This document shows positions 43,859 through 54,100 of a stretch of 64,000 nucleotides of DNA, piece after piece. Below the pieces are notes generated by a model that saw nothing but the letters and a program-made list of their open reading frames with translations, did no database searches and was not told the origin of the DNA. Each line of letters begins with the position of its first letter. The first letter of the stretch is position 1. The DNA lies in contig NZ_WKKE01000028.1 in assembly GCF_009674775.1 (NCBI RefSeq), positions 16,263-80,262 on the forward strand. The letters run 5' to 3'. The translations under genes and the position numbers were made by a program. The DNA is from Flavobacterium sp. LC2016-23 (lineage in GTDB: Bacteria > Bacteroidota > Bacteroidia > Flavobacteriales > Flavobacteriaceae).

Positions 43859-43955
43859 GATAAAAAAGTTTTATTAATCAACCTGTTGGAAAAATCGTGC
43901 CTTAACCGTAAATTACTTATTTACAGTGATTTACGATAAAAATATTTTGCCTAAC

Positions 43956-43991
43956 TTTCCATATTATGGAAAAACAGCATTATTTTGGAAA
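43956..43991 (-). promoter_or_regulatory. EPS palindrome B with 19-bp-displaced second half-site
   Basis: TTTCCATATTATGGAAA (43956-43972) is a perfect 17-bp palindrome. A second half-site TTTTGGAAA is displaced exactly 19 bp (to 43991). The centre lies 106 bp before the start of the kinase-fusion gene. Between them, 43 bp before the ATG, is an AAGGCACGATTTTTCC element that resembles a sigma-54 promoter except for CC in place of GC. Confidence 0.6.
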
Positions 43992-43993
43992 CT

Positions 43994-45286
43994 TTACAGT
44001 GCCACGAGATCCGGTCTTTTCTTTCGTAAATAAATTTTCTGTCTTGTAGTTAAATGTTTATTGCTTTTAAAACAAACTGAAAAGATGATCATCTGATAAA
44101 ACAAAATTCCATAATTGCTTTCCCCAAAAATCCCAAACTCTGTAAAGGAATTTATCAAGACCGGAATAAGCATTCCGATAAGCATTAGACGATTTTCTTT
44201 GTCCTCATAAAAAAACGCCCTGAGCGTAAAGAACATTTGAAAAATTGCCGTACAAAGGCCAATAAATCCCAAATTCATGAGTACCTGCATAAAAGTATTG
44301 TGTGTCATTTTACCGGGATACGTGTGTACGCTCTGAAAAAACTCTTTGTAATCAATTCTCATATAACCAAAGCCTAAAAGGGGCTCTCTGGGCAGCCCTT
44401 CGGTGATGAGAGCCTGCCAAAACGGTAAGCGGCCCGTTAAGGTCATAATCTCTTCCAGACGCTTCTGATCGCCTCCTTTTAAGATAATCTGATTTACGGC
44501 AAAGGGAACTACCATAAATACTCCTGCAATAATAGCCAGTTTTAAGCCTTTCTTTTTAGTTTGATTAATATGGAAAAAAATAATTAAAAGTACGCCGATC
44601 AGTGAAGATCTTGAACCTGTCATAAATAAGGCGTAAAAAATAACCAGAATTTTTATAATGGTCCATACTTTGCTTTTTTTTCGGTACAAATCAAAAATAA
44701 GACAGGCCACCCCAACTCCGGCAAGCATTCCCAATTCGTTTGGGTTCATCATCACGCCGCCCAGCCTGGCTTCCTCTCCTCCGTTGGTCAGCCGGAAAAA
44801 AGTATCCGGATCAATCCACATTCCGATAACGAAAATAGTCTGCAAAACAAATACGGAATTTCCCAGGAGATGATATAAACGTATGGAATGTCCCTCAAAA
44901 AATGCATCTGCTATTTTCAGGCTTTTGATAAAAAAGAACGCGAAAACAAGACTTTGAAAAGTCATAAACCACTGCAATGCACTAAAGCACGGATTAGTAC
45001 TCCACATAAAGGATAAAAAGCCCAGGGTCAAATAGCCAAAATAAAACAATGGCGAAAAGATGTTTTTATAACTTAACGTATTTACTGCGCCATAGCGAAT
45101 GATTTTATAATAGATCCCAATAGAAGAGAGCATTAGCCCCATCCGGCCTACTACTTTTATTGCCCTTGTAATATTTACATTTTCGCTCCAGGTGAAAAAA
45201 CAGGCGATCATAAGCAGTAAAACAATAAACATATAATTGTTGATGGTTTTTAAAAACGGTTCGTGGCTAATTATGGGCTCTTTCAT
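43994..45286 (-). CDS. O-antigen ligase / Wzy-like polymerase
   Basis: A 430-residue membrane protein with about ten helices. A large periplasmic loop region contains the Wzy/WaaL pattern TGRLPFWQALI, LLGFGYMRID and THNTFMQVLMNLGFIG, and MTGSRSSLIGVLL lies before it. In this Wzx/Wzy-type locus it is most likely the polymerase that joins repeat units. It overlaps the next upstream gene by 4 bp. Confidence 0.88.
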   Translation of the reverse strand: MKEPIISHEPFLKTINNYMFIVLLLMIACFFTWSENVNITRAIKVVGRMGLMLSSIGIYYKIIRYGAVNTLSYKNIFSPLFYFGYLTLGFLSFMWSTNPCFSALQWFMTFQSLVFAFFFIKSLKIADAFFEGHSIRLYHLLGNSVFVLQTIFVIGMWIDPDTFFRLTNGGEEARLGGVMMNPNELGMLAGVGVACLIFDLYRKKSKVWTIIKILVIFYALFMTGSRSSLIGVLLIIFFHINQTKKKGLKLAIIAGVFMVVPFAVNQIILKGGDQKRLEEIMTLTGRLPFWQALITEGLPREPLLGFGYMRIDYKEFFQSVHTYPGKMTHNTFMQVLMNLGFIGLCTAIFQMFFTLRAFFYEDKENRLMLIGMLIPVLINSFTEFGIFGESNYGILFYQMIIFSVCFKSNKHLTTRQKIYLRKKRPDLVAL

Positions 45287-46401
45287 ACTATTTGATATAA
45301 ATCTGTATTGAACTTTAAGAGTAAACTATTCCAGTTATAATTTTCTTTTACCATGTTTATGGCATTACGCTGCATGGCTATAAACTCTTCCTGTTTATTG
45401 TAAACCACAAACATCTCGCTCATGGCTTCTTCCAGCTTTTCACTACTTTGACAGTAAATGGTTCTGCCTGAATTGTATTTTACAACTTCGGATCCGATAT
45501 TGGTGGCATCGGTTACGATACAGGGTTTTCCATAACTTGCGGCTTCAATAACGGAAAGTGGCAAACCTTCATTTCTTGACGGATGAACAAAAACATCCAT
45601 TTTCTGTAATAATTCATCCTTTTCCTCACCGTATTTACTTCCGTAAAGAATCACGCAATTATCTAATAAATTTCTGGAAATTATATCCTGCAGCTCGTTT
45701 CTTTCTTTACTGTCACCTAGAATCCATAACATAGAAGAAGGTTCTTTGCTATGAAACTTTTTGAATGCTTTTATCAGGGTATCTAAGCCTTTCGTATAAA
45801 TATCCAGCCTTCCTATAAATCCAAAAACAATAGTATCCTGTGCAACTTTCTTTAACTCTATTGCAGGATTCTGTTCGAAACCATAGGGCAGCAGAATAAT
45901 CTTTCCGGTATTAAAAATCCTTTTTAAACCGTGTACTTCACTTTTACCAATACAATGAATATTATGAGCCTTTTGAAGCATTTTTTTTTCAAAAAAATAA
46001 AAATAGATACTCTTTATAATACTGTTCTTTTTTATTGCTATGGTATTATAAGCTCCGTGGGGCGTTATGACAAATTTTATATTACAGCGGAACAATAGCT
46101 TCGCAAGAGCATAATACACAGGAATCCAGCCTCCATGAAGATGAAAAATGGCTTTGCCTTTTTTTTGGATTATTGCCTCCTTAAGCTCTTTTGAAAACGA
46201 AAAAGGAAACCTTTTCTTTTGAAAGAGCCTTGTTTCAAAATTACGCGGTTCATAATTTATTTCCAGATCTTCAGTAATACCCCATACGGCTACCTTTTCT
46301 CCAAAAGCAACTTGTTTTTGTGCCAGTTGGTGTACTACTTTATTAACCCCATTCATTCTTTGAGGATTTGCTTTTCCGAGAATTAAGTGAATTATTTCCA
46401 T
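45283..46401 (-). CDS. Glycosyltransferase family 4
   Basis: A 372-residue GT-B enzyme. It has NGVNKVVHQLAQKQ at the N-terminus, HLHGGWIPVYY, FGFIGRLDIYTKGLDTLI and the donor motif HPSRNEGLPLSVIEAASYGKP. I prefer the ATG at 46401 (MEIIHLILGK) to 46437. It overlaps the flippase stop by 10 bp and the Wzy start by 4 bp, so three genes are coupled. Confidence 0.9.
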   Translation of the reverse strand: MEIIHLILGKANPQRMNGVNKVVHQLAQKQVAFGEKVAVWGITEDLEINYEPRNFETRLFQKKRFPFSFSKELKEAIIQKKGKAIFHLHGGWIPVYYALAKLLFRCNIKFVITPHGAYNTIAIKKNSIIKSIYFYFFEKKMLQKAHNIHCIGKSEVHGLKRIFNTGKIILLPYGFEQNPAIELKKVAQDTIVFGFIGRLDIYTKGLDTLIKAFKKFHSKEPSSMLWILGDSKERNELQDIISRNLLDNCVILYGSKYGEEKDELLQKMDVFVHPSRNEGLPLSVIEAASYGKPCIVTDATNIGSEVVKYNSGRTIYCQSSEKLEEAMSEMFVVYNKQEEFIAMQRNAINMVKENYNWNSLLLKFNTDLYQIV

Positions 46402-47618
46402 AGCTGAAATTGTTTTTTGTTTAATTGATACCGCCAATATAAAATCATAACGATTTGATTGCCTATAAGACCTGCAACAGCTCCGTAAAGCCCCGAATAG
46501 TGTAATAAAAAATGAAAAGTGGCCAGCGAAGCAATAAAAGAGAGTAAATAACCTGTGAAAAAAATCTTGTTCAGCATCAGTACCCTTACGATAATTCGGA
46601 TCGGATATCCTAAAAAAATAAAGAAATAAAGTATCGCTACCATTTTGATGACGTAACCATAATGCTGGTATTTAGAACCTCCGGCCAAAACGATTATCTG
46701 ATTGGAAAAAATAAAGAACAGAAAGGTTAATACACCAAAAACGCACGCTCCTGTTAAAGTCAGTCTGAGCAGATAGTTTTTTGCTGCGGTACTGTTCTGG
46801 TGGTATAACAAAGCTATTTTAGGCAGGAAGTAATTTTCAATCGTTTGTAACCCGATATTTATGATTCCAAAAAAAGATTGTACCAGTCGTAAAGCACCTA
46901 AAGCTTCAATCCCCAGGTAGATTCCGGCCACCAGTATAAAAAAATTACTGGAACTCCACTGTACTACCGCTACACTTAATAACCATTTGCCCTGTTTTAA
47001 ATGCTCCCTGACAAACAGCCTCCAGATAATGGGTTTTTGATAATTTTTAACCATAAAGAAAAAACCGGGCAGCGTCGCAATTAAATTGGAAAGACCTATA
47101 AATAAAAGCACTTGAGGAAGGCTTATTTTAGGTAATACAAAAATTAAGGCAACCAAAACCAGAAACAAAATATCCATGACGAATACCTCTTTAATTCGGG
47201 ATAAACCCAAAAGTAATTTTCTGAAAAAATCATTAATTAAAAATCCTGTAACAAAACAAATCACATCAACCGGGCTTACCTGAAATAAGCCGGTTTTTGT
47301 GAAAATTTGGGATAGTATTGCTATTAATATTGGGGGAATAAATAACAATAAGACTATCCCGAGAAATAATGTGGTAATATATTGTTTTTTGTTTTCAATT
47401 TTTACAACAATAACCTGAAAGGGCTGTATAACCAACGCATTAGTAATACTTACCAGTAAATACAGGAACAGCACAATCGAAGCGTAGATACCAAAGCTTT
47501 TAATGTCCAGCTTCTGCGCTAACAAAAGGGTCAGGCAAAAATTGGTACCACTGCTAATTACCTGATCAGCAAAAGCTAAAAAAGAATCTCTGGCGATAAA
47601 GGATTTTAATGCATGCAT
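46392..47618 (-). CDS. Wzx-type polysaccharide flippase
   Basis: A 408-residue membrane protein with 11-12 predicted helices, of the MOP exporter superfamily (FADQVISSGTNFCLTLLLAQKLDIKSFGIYA at the start). It would flip the lipid-linked repeat unit across the inner membrane. The ATG at 47618 begins the family pattern; the upstream in-frame ATG at 47750 lies inside the preceding gene. It starts 10 bp after the Wzz-like gene. Confidence 0.88.
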   Translation of the reverse strand: MHALKSFIARDSFLAFADQVISSGTNFCLTLLLAQKLDIKSFGIYASIVLFLYLLVSITNALVIQPFQVIVVKIENKKQYITTLFLGIVLLLFIPPILIAILSQIFTKTGLFQVSPVDVICFVTGFLINDFFRKLLLGLSRIKEVFVMDILFLVLVALIFVLPKISLPQVLLFIGLSNLIATLPGFFFMVKNYQKPIIWRLFVREHLKQGKWLLSVAVVQWSSSNFFILVAGIYLGIEALGALRLVQSFFGIINIGLQTIENYFLPKIALLYHQNSTAAKNYLLRLTLTGACVFGVLTFLFFIFSNQIIVLAGGSKYQHYGYVIKMVAILYFFIFLGYPIRIIVRVLMLNKIFFTGYLLSFIASLATFHFLLHYSGLYGAVAGLIGNQIVMILYWRYQLNKKQFQLWK

Positions 47619-47628
47619 GGTGTAAAAA

Positions 47629-49779
47629 TTATTTATTAAAATATTTGTTGTAAATCTTTTTGGCAGACGAAAAAATACTTGGGTTATATCCGGCTTTATT
47701 GAGTATAAACCACATGTTTGGCAAATGATATTCTTCCTGCAGCAGTTCAATGTTTATTATCGTTTTTTCGGCGGTTTTTCTGCTGTCCAGAACAATAAAA
47801 TTCTGAGAGGCCAGGCTCATGAACAACAGTGCGAGTCTCCCTTTAAGTATAGCCTGATTATGAATAATACAGAGCTCGCAATTTTTCATTTTTTCTTCAA
47901 TTTCATTTTTAAAAACAGATTGCATGGCACTTAAATAATGAACACCCGAAAAATTGATATAGTTCTTTTGATCTGCGTAATCCTGAAGCTCTCCGGTCGT
48001 ATCCACTACCAGCACTTTTCTTCCCTGAGCAGCAAAAGCTTTGATCAGGTTTTTAGAATGAAAGAAATGCTCTCTTGTATTGTCATAAGAGCTAATGGTA
48101 ATAATTCCCTTCTGCTGCACCAGTCCTTTTAATTCCATTTGCAGTGCTTCTTTCAAAAAATGATCCTCCGTATCACTGCTTCTTTTGATATAGGGAGTAG
48201 CAATTGCAACAGGTATGGTACTGTTTTTTTCTATGGTATAGGTATCATTAACTTTTGCTTTTGCAAAATGAACGATATATATTAATACAATGGCACCAAA
48301 CATGCCCATTACAGCAGACACCACAATGATGATGGAACGAATTGGCGAAACAGGAGCTGTAGAAACTTCTGCGGGGCTTATCACTTTATGAAAAGCAATT
48401 TTAGCTGATTTTGCGATTTCTGCATCAATTCTTTTTTCATTAAGAAAATTATAATTCTTTTCATATAGATTAAAATCCCTGTTTAGAATCGTTAGTTTTT
48501 TCTCTTTTCCCGGAAGACCAATAAACACTTTTTCAGATTCTTTAATTTCATTTGAAAGTTCCGAATATTTAATCTGCAGATTATTCTGCGTATTCTTTAT
48601 GCTTTCAATTTGATAATCTGTTAAATCTTTTAGTTTGGCATCAATGACTTTTACTTTTTCATTCTCGGGAGTATAGGTCAGCAGAAGGTCCTTTTTTTCG
48701 GCTTGTAAATTCTTCATATTCTTGACCATCTCGGTAGAGAGGAGATCAGTAAAGGCTTCAAAGTTTGGCGCTAAAGTTAAATAACTGCCTTTGCCATTCG
48801 CTATATATTTATTTAGATCCTTAATGGCGTCCAGGCTCATTTTTAAATTAGCCTTTTCTATTTTTAGCTGGGCAATTTTTCTTAAATCCGTCTCGGTTTC
48901 CTGAGGTATATTAATAATATGCTCACTGTCTTTAAAATTTTGAATATTATTCTCCGATGCAGAGAGTTTCTTGTTAGAGCTGGTAATCTCTTGTTTTAGA
49001 AAGTCTACGGTAGTATCTGCGGCCTTGAATTTACTTTCGATATAATCTTTTACGTACACTTCAGCCAGTTTATTGACAAATAAAGCAGCCTTTTCGGGTA
49101 CATTGCTTTTAAGGTTAATTCGTATTACGGGAACGTCTTTATCAACGGATACAATATCAAGATTCTTGTTGATTTTGTCTATTAATTTTTGATTGCTCAA
49201 GAACTCAAATTCATACGAATCTATAATTTTCAGGTCTTTTTTAGAATTGATAAAAGGTGTATTGAGATTTAGTAATAATGTCCCGCCTTTAATTCGCAAA
49301 GGTTTACCAAAATACCCTTTTAACGCCTTTTTGGATTCCGGATAAAAGAATAAAAACTCTTTTTTTGAAATCACATCTAAACCATATCTTTTATCCAGTG
49401 CAATAGCAGAGTTAAAAGTTCCGTCTACTAAAATCGGAGAGTTTGTAAATAACTCTACAGATCGTACACTGCCTTTTCTATATATTTCTTTATTAAAGGG
49501 CAATTCAGCAATGGCTTTGTTAATTAAAACTGTTGATTTTAGTACTTCTATTTCTGTTGCTATTTTATTAGCAGAAGCAAAAACATCAAAATCTTTAAAA
49601 AGGTTGGCACTTGGCACTCCTTCCTGAACATCTGCTAATTTTAACTTTACAGTACTCTCATACATGGGAGTTACGTAGGTAAGGTATTTTTTTGCGGCCA
49701 GTACTGAAATTATAATTGCCAGGATTATTAGGGGTAATCCTCTGAAAAATGGTTTTAATATTCTGATGTTCTCGTTCAT
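47629..49779 (-). CDS. Wzz/Wzc-like polysaccharide co-polymerase with degenerate kinase domain
   Basis: A 716-residue inner-membrane protein. It has TM1 (about 15-32), a Wzz domain (VTPMYESTVKLKL onward), a long periplasmic coiled coil, TM2 near 485-505 preceded by ISPAEVSTAPVSPIRS, and a cytosolic C-terminal part. That part follows the BY-kinase fold (GRKVLVVDTTG) but has TISSYDNTREHFFHSKNL where Walker A should be, no P-loop Lys, no acidic Walker B and no Tyr-rich tail. It is therefore a pseudokinase-like PCP. Its partner is the Wza-like lipoprotein encoded 12 bp upstream. Confidence 0.85.
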   Translation of the reverse strand: MNENIRILKPFFRGLPLIILAIIISVLAAKKYLTYVTPMYESTVKLKLADVQEGVPSANLFKDFDVFASANKIATEIEVLKSTVLINKAIAELPFNKEIYRKGSVRSVELFTNSPILVDGTFNSAIALDKRYGLDVISKKEFLFFYPESKKALKGYFGKPLRIKGGTLLLNLNTPFINSKKDLKIIDSYEFEFLSNQKLIDKINKNLDIVSVDKDVPVIRINLKSNVPEKAALFVNKLAEVYVKDYIESKFKAADTTVDFLKQEITSSNKKLSASENNIQNFKDSEHIINIPQETETDLRKIAQLKIEKANLKMSLDAIKDLNKYIANGKGSYLTLAPNFEAFTDLLSTEMVKNMKNLQAEKKDLLLTYTPENEKVKVIDAKLKDLTDYQIESIKNTQNNLQIKYSELSNEIKESEKVFIGLPGKEKKLTILNRDFNLYEKNYNFLNEKRIDAEIAKSAKIAFHKVISPAEVSTAPVSPIRSIIIVVSAVMGMFGAIVLIYIVHFAKAKVNDTYTIEKNSTIPVAIATPYIKRSSDTEDHFLKEALQMELKGLVQQKGIITISSYDNTREHFFHSKNLIKAFAAQGRKVLVVDTTGELQDYADQKNYINFSGVHYLSAMQSVFKNEIEEKMKNCELCIIHNQAILKGRLALLFMSLASQNFIVLDSRKTAEKTIINIELLQEEYHLPNMWFILNKAGYNPSIFSSAKKIYNKYFNK

Positions 49780-49791
49780 GATTCTTTTTTT

Positions 49792-50520
49792 TTACAAAAT
49801 GCCCATAATTATTGCAGCAGCACTTACAGTTGTTGTCAATGGTATTATGGTCGCTACACGTTTGTCAAACTCTTTATTCTTTTTAGAAGGAACGATAACA
49901 ATATCGCCCGGATGCAATTGTATGTTGGTATTTAAAATATCGTTCCCGGCAGTAAGGTCTAAATTGGTTACTTTTACATTTTCGCCTTCCTGTCTTAAAA
50001 TCTTTATTGCTTTTAAATTGGCGTAAAATTCAAAACCGCCTGTTTTACTAATCATTTCAAGTAAACTCACATGATCTTTATCAATTGCGACTGTATTTGG
50101 ATTTCGTACTTCTCCTAAAACAATAATTTCCTTGTTGAGTATTTTTACGTCTACAATAGGGTTTAGTAACCATTTCTTCAGACCGTTTTTAATGATCTCT
50201 TTTACTTCAGGAACTGTTTTATCAAGTACTGTGATGGTGCCTATTTTAGGTATTTCAATAGCTCCGTAAGTATCGACCATCAGCCATTTTCCGTACACTT
50301 CATTGGAATTATAAATTCCGTAGACCGAGCCTACACTCAGGTTGTCCTCACCCCATACCGAAATTGATATTTTATCATCTTTACGTATTTTGTACTGATA
50401 ACCGGGATCATATAAAAAAGATGCCGTACTATTTGTTTCCGTTTTACTTACTAAGAGATTTTGCGTTTTACAGGAACAAAAAAGCAATAGTAAAACTAAG
50501 ATTGTGGCTAAGTTTTTCAT
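49792..50520 (-). CDS. Wza-like polysaccharide export lipoprotein
   Basis: A 242-residue outer-membrane lipoprotein with lipobox FCSC (Cys17). It has a Poly_export domain (YKIRKDDKISISVWGEDNL), SLBB-like segments (VLGEVRNPNTVAID, HPGDIVIVPSKKNKEFD) and a hydrophobic C-terminal end (AAAIIMGIL). It forms the outer-membrane part of the exopolysaccharide exporter. It lies 14 bp after the lone receiver gene. Confidence 0.92.
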   Translation of the reverse strand: MKNLATILVLLLLFCSCKTQNLLVSKTETNSTASFLYDPGYQYKIRKDDKISISVWGEDNLSVGSVYGIYNSNEVYGKWLMVDTYGAIEIPKIGTITVLDKTVPEVKEIIKNGLKKWLLNPIVDVKILNKEIIVLGEVRNPNTVAIDKDHVSLLEMISKTGGFEFYANLKAIKILRQEGENVKVTNLDLTAGNDILNTNIQLHPGDIVIVPSKKNKEFDKRVATIIPLTTTVSAAAIIMGIL

Positions 50521-50534
50521 GGTAGGTCGTAACT

Positions 50535-50969
50535 TTAAAAAATGGATAATAAACGTTTAATAAAACCGGGATTGGTCTTTTTTAATTGCTCCTTGACAAC
50601 AATTATTTTGCTTATAATAAGCCCCATTTTTTCATGAACATCATTGCCTTTTATTACATAATCAAAAGCACCGTACTTTAAAGCATCAACTGCGGTTTTA
50701 ATGTTTTCCTGTCCGGAAATCATAACTACGTATATATTAGGATTGTATCGTTTAATTTTTTTGAGTACTTCAAAACCACTAATATCTTCCATATTATGAT
50801 CCAGAAAAATAATATCCGGATTTTGGTGCAGATTACTGATACAATCAGTACCATTTGTGTAATGTGTAATGTCCGTATAGTTCATGTTTACGAGATATTG
50901 ATTGTACACATTGGCACAAAAAATATCATCGTCTACGATAAAGAATTTAAATTGAGATTGAGTTTCCAT
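50535..50969 (-). CDS. Stand-alone response regulator
   Basis: A 144-residue receiver domain with Asp13-15, phosphoacceptor Asp57 (IIFLDHNMED), Ser85 and Lys105, followed only by a short basic tail with no output domain. It may relay phosphate from the hybrid kinase upstream or act on the Wza/Wzc exporter. It heads the export/assembly unit, behind palindrome C. Confidence 0.9.
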   Translation of the reverse strand: METQSQFKFFIVDDDIFCANVYNQYLVNMNYTDITHYTNGTDCISNLHQNPDIIFLDHNMEDISGFEVLKKIKRYNPNIYVVMISGQENIKTAVDALKYGAFDYVIKGNDVHEKMGLIISKIIVVKEQLKKTNPGFIKRLLSIF

Positions 50970-51065
50970 GTTATCTGTTTTTGTTTGATAACAGGTATAC
51001 CATAGTCAGGCCAAAGCAACAAAACCTTATATATCAGCACTTTGCATATTTAAAAGAATAGTTTC

Positions 51066-51102
51066 TTTTCCAAATTTTGGAAAAAATTCCAGAAAATCTA
51101 AT
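51066..51102 (-). promoter_or_regulatory. EPS palindrome C with 19-bp-displaced second half-site
   Basis: TTTTCCAAATTTTGGAAAA (51066-51084) is a perfect 19-bp palindrome. A second half-site ATTCCAGA is displaced exactly 19 bp. The centre lies 106 bp before the receiver gene start, the same distance as palindrome B. A TTGGCCTGACTATGG element has its GG 43 bp before the ATG, also as at B, but its -12 part matches sigma-54 poorly. Confidence 0.6.
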
Positions 51103-51103
51103 T

Positions 51104-54100
51104 TTAAATTTCCTCTTGCAGCTGTTCAGCAACAATCAGCAGGGTTTCTTTTATCTTAAAAAATAAGCGGGTAATCTTTTCTTTATCAGGAATCTCTCTG
51201 GTGCTTTTTTCAAGCAGGGCAATTTCTTCTTTAATGCTTATTATTCCCATGCTTTCGATGCTGGGCTTAATCTTATGCACCAGTTGATTCAGTACTGAAA
51301 AATTATCAGAAGCCAGAGCTGCTTCTGCATTTGGAAGTATTTCTTTTATCTGTTCAATAAAAATTATAATCATTTTTGAGACAAATTCTGCATTGCCTCT
51401 GCTAATGCTGTGCAAAACTTTTAAATCATAGCGTTTTTGGTTTTGGTCCTGAACAGACTTGTCGATATCATTAAATTTTTTATTGGTATATCGGGCTATT
51501 GTTTCTACTAAATCAAACTCTTCAAAAGGTTTGGTAATATAATCATCCATACCTGCATTTTTGCATTTTTCAACTTCGCTTTTAAAAGCATTGGCTGTAA
51601 GGGCAATTATGGGCGTTTGCAGCTTCAGTTCTTTCTTTATTTTTATAGTTGCCTCAATACCATCCATTTCAGGCATCTGGACATCCATCAAAATAATGTC
51701 AAAATGTTTATTTTTTAAAATCTCAATGGCTTCCAGACCATTCGTGGCTTCAGTGACCACGCAATTAAAATAATGCAGAGAGTTAATAGCAACCATCCTG
51801 TTAATAATATTATCTTCTACTAACAAAACATGAATTCCCGAAATGTCAAAATTAATTTCTTCCTTAACTTTTTTAATATTATGGATGTCTCCCTTTTCAA
51901 AGTTTAAAATAAAACTAACCGTAGTACCTGAGCCTTTTTCGCTCTGTACATTAATTTCGCCGTTCATTAATTGAATTAGTTCTCTTGTAATTGTCATTCC
52001 GAGACCCGTGCCTCCAAATTTTCTGGTTATTGCTTTGTCTTCCTGAGAAAATTTATTAAAGATAATATCTGCAAAATTTTGCTCCATTCCTATTCCTGTA
52101 TCTTCTACAGAAATCTGAAGTTTTTGAAAGGCCTTGCTATCCTGTACAATTTCACATTTCAAATATATTTTCCCTTTGGTTGTAAACTTTAAAGAATTGC
52201 CAACAAGATTAAAAAGAACCTGTTCTAATCGTAAAAAATCTCCTTTTAAAACCGTATTAATATCTTTTGAAATATGCGCAATAAGTTTTAATCCTTTTTT
52301 CTTTGCGAGGGGCTCAAGAACTGTTACTACATTATTAATGACATCTTTAAAAATAAAATCTTCTTCCTCAAGGGACATCTCTCCTGCTTCAATTTTTGAG
52401 ATATCCAGTATATTGTTGATAATCGATAGCAAATGTTTTGAAGCTACTGTACTGTTCTCCACATATTTTTTTTGTAAATCTGTAAGCTGTTGTCTTTCTA
52501 ATTCACGCAGGAAACCAATTATACCATTAAGAGGCGTGCGTATTTCATGACTCATATTAGCTAAAAAAATCTCTTTTGCTTTAGAGGCTTCCTGAGCTTT
52601 AATTTTCTCACTTTCCAGCTCCTCTTCCATCTGTTTTTGCTCTGTAATATCAAGATGAATCCCGATTGAACCTACCAGATTTCCTTTGTCATCGTAATTG
52701 GGTGCGCCACCAATGGCCCACCATCTTAATTCTCCTCTTTTATTTCTTACCGGCATCTGATATACATCAGAAACTCCCTGTTCGCGTAATTTGTTCTTAT
52801 CCTTCATCTTTTCGATATTCTTTCCAAGCACAAAAGTCTTAGAAGGGTTCAGTCCGATGAGTTCCTCGATTTCAAATCCGGAAATATTGGCAAAACTCTG
52901 ATTGGCATATTGAATGATCTCATTGTTATCAACCTCGATAAGTCCCAAGTTCATGTTAGCAATAATATTTCGATATTTCTCTTCCTGAAATTTTAGTTTG
53001 GTTTCTACTTTCTTTCGCTCTGAGATATCCTGAATAAAGGAGCAAAAAAATACTTCTCCATTTTGTTCTAAAGGTATAATTGAAATTTCAATAGGAAATT
53101 CATGCCCCTTATTATTGAGGGCGGGCAATTCTATTTGTTTGTTCAGCACAGGGCCTTTGCCGGTCTTTATATAATATTTAAGTCCGTCTTCATGGCCCTT
53201 CTTATGCCGGTTAGGAATTATCGTTTCATTTAATGTTTTTCCCAAAACCTCATCCTTTTTCCAGCCAAAAATAGTTTCGGCCTGATTATTCCAAAAAGTT
53301 ATTTTACCCGTATTATCTATGGTCACAATAGCATTCAGGGAAGAATTCATGATAATGCGGTTACGCTCTTCACTTTGTTTGAGTAAATTTTTACTTTTAA
53401 TCCTTTGTGTTACATCTGTAGACTTCCAGAGATGTCCGATACATTCCTTTTCAACGAAAATTGGGATATAATCCCTTTCAAAAAAACGATTGTCTATTGT
53501 TTCGAGTATCTCACCGGTCACAATTTTGTTGTTCGCTAAAATTTCGGCAATCCTGTCCCTGTACGCCACACTGTCTTTAAATAATACCTGGGCATCAGTG
53601 ATATACTGACTCGTTTTTTTTCCTATCATCTCTTCCGGAGAAGCCTTGATATTGCGTATATCGCATAAATACTGATTTACAAATAAAATCGTATCGTTAT
53701 TGTCTACCACAAGGATTCCCGATTGTAAATTTCCTAAGAGTGTTTTTAAAAACTGGACAGTCTCAAATAATTTTTTTTCCGTTTCTTTTCTTTTCGCTAT
53801 TTGTTCGCTTAAATATTTTGAAATCAAAAGAAGATCATTTTTTTCCCCGTCGTTTATGGAACGGTAACCCTGATCTAACTCTTTAAGGCTTTCATAAAGA
53901 TTTAAAATAGACTGTTGTTTTAATGCATACTCCTTTTTTAAATTCTGATTGACCTCGTTATATTCCTTTTCACTTTCCTGAAACGAATGGTCCATGAGAT
54001 CCTTATCCCTTTCAAAAGACCAATAAGAATCGTTAACCGTCTTAATAAAGGCCTGAAAAGAGGGATTGTTTTGCAGTTCCAGAGGTACATTTTTATTAAT

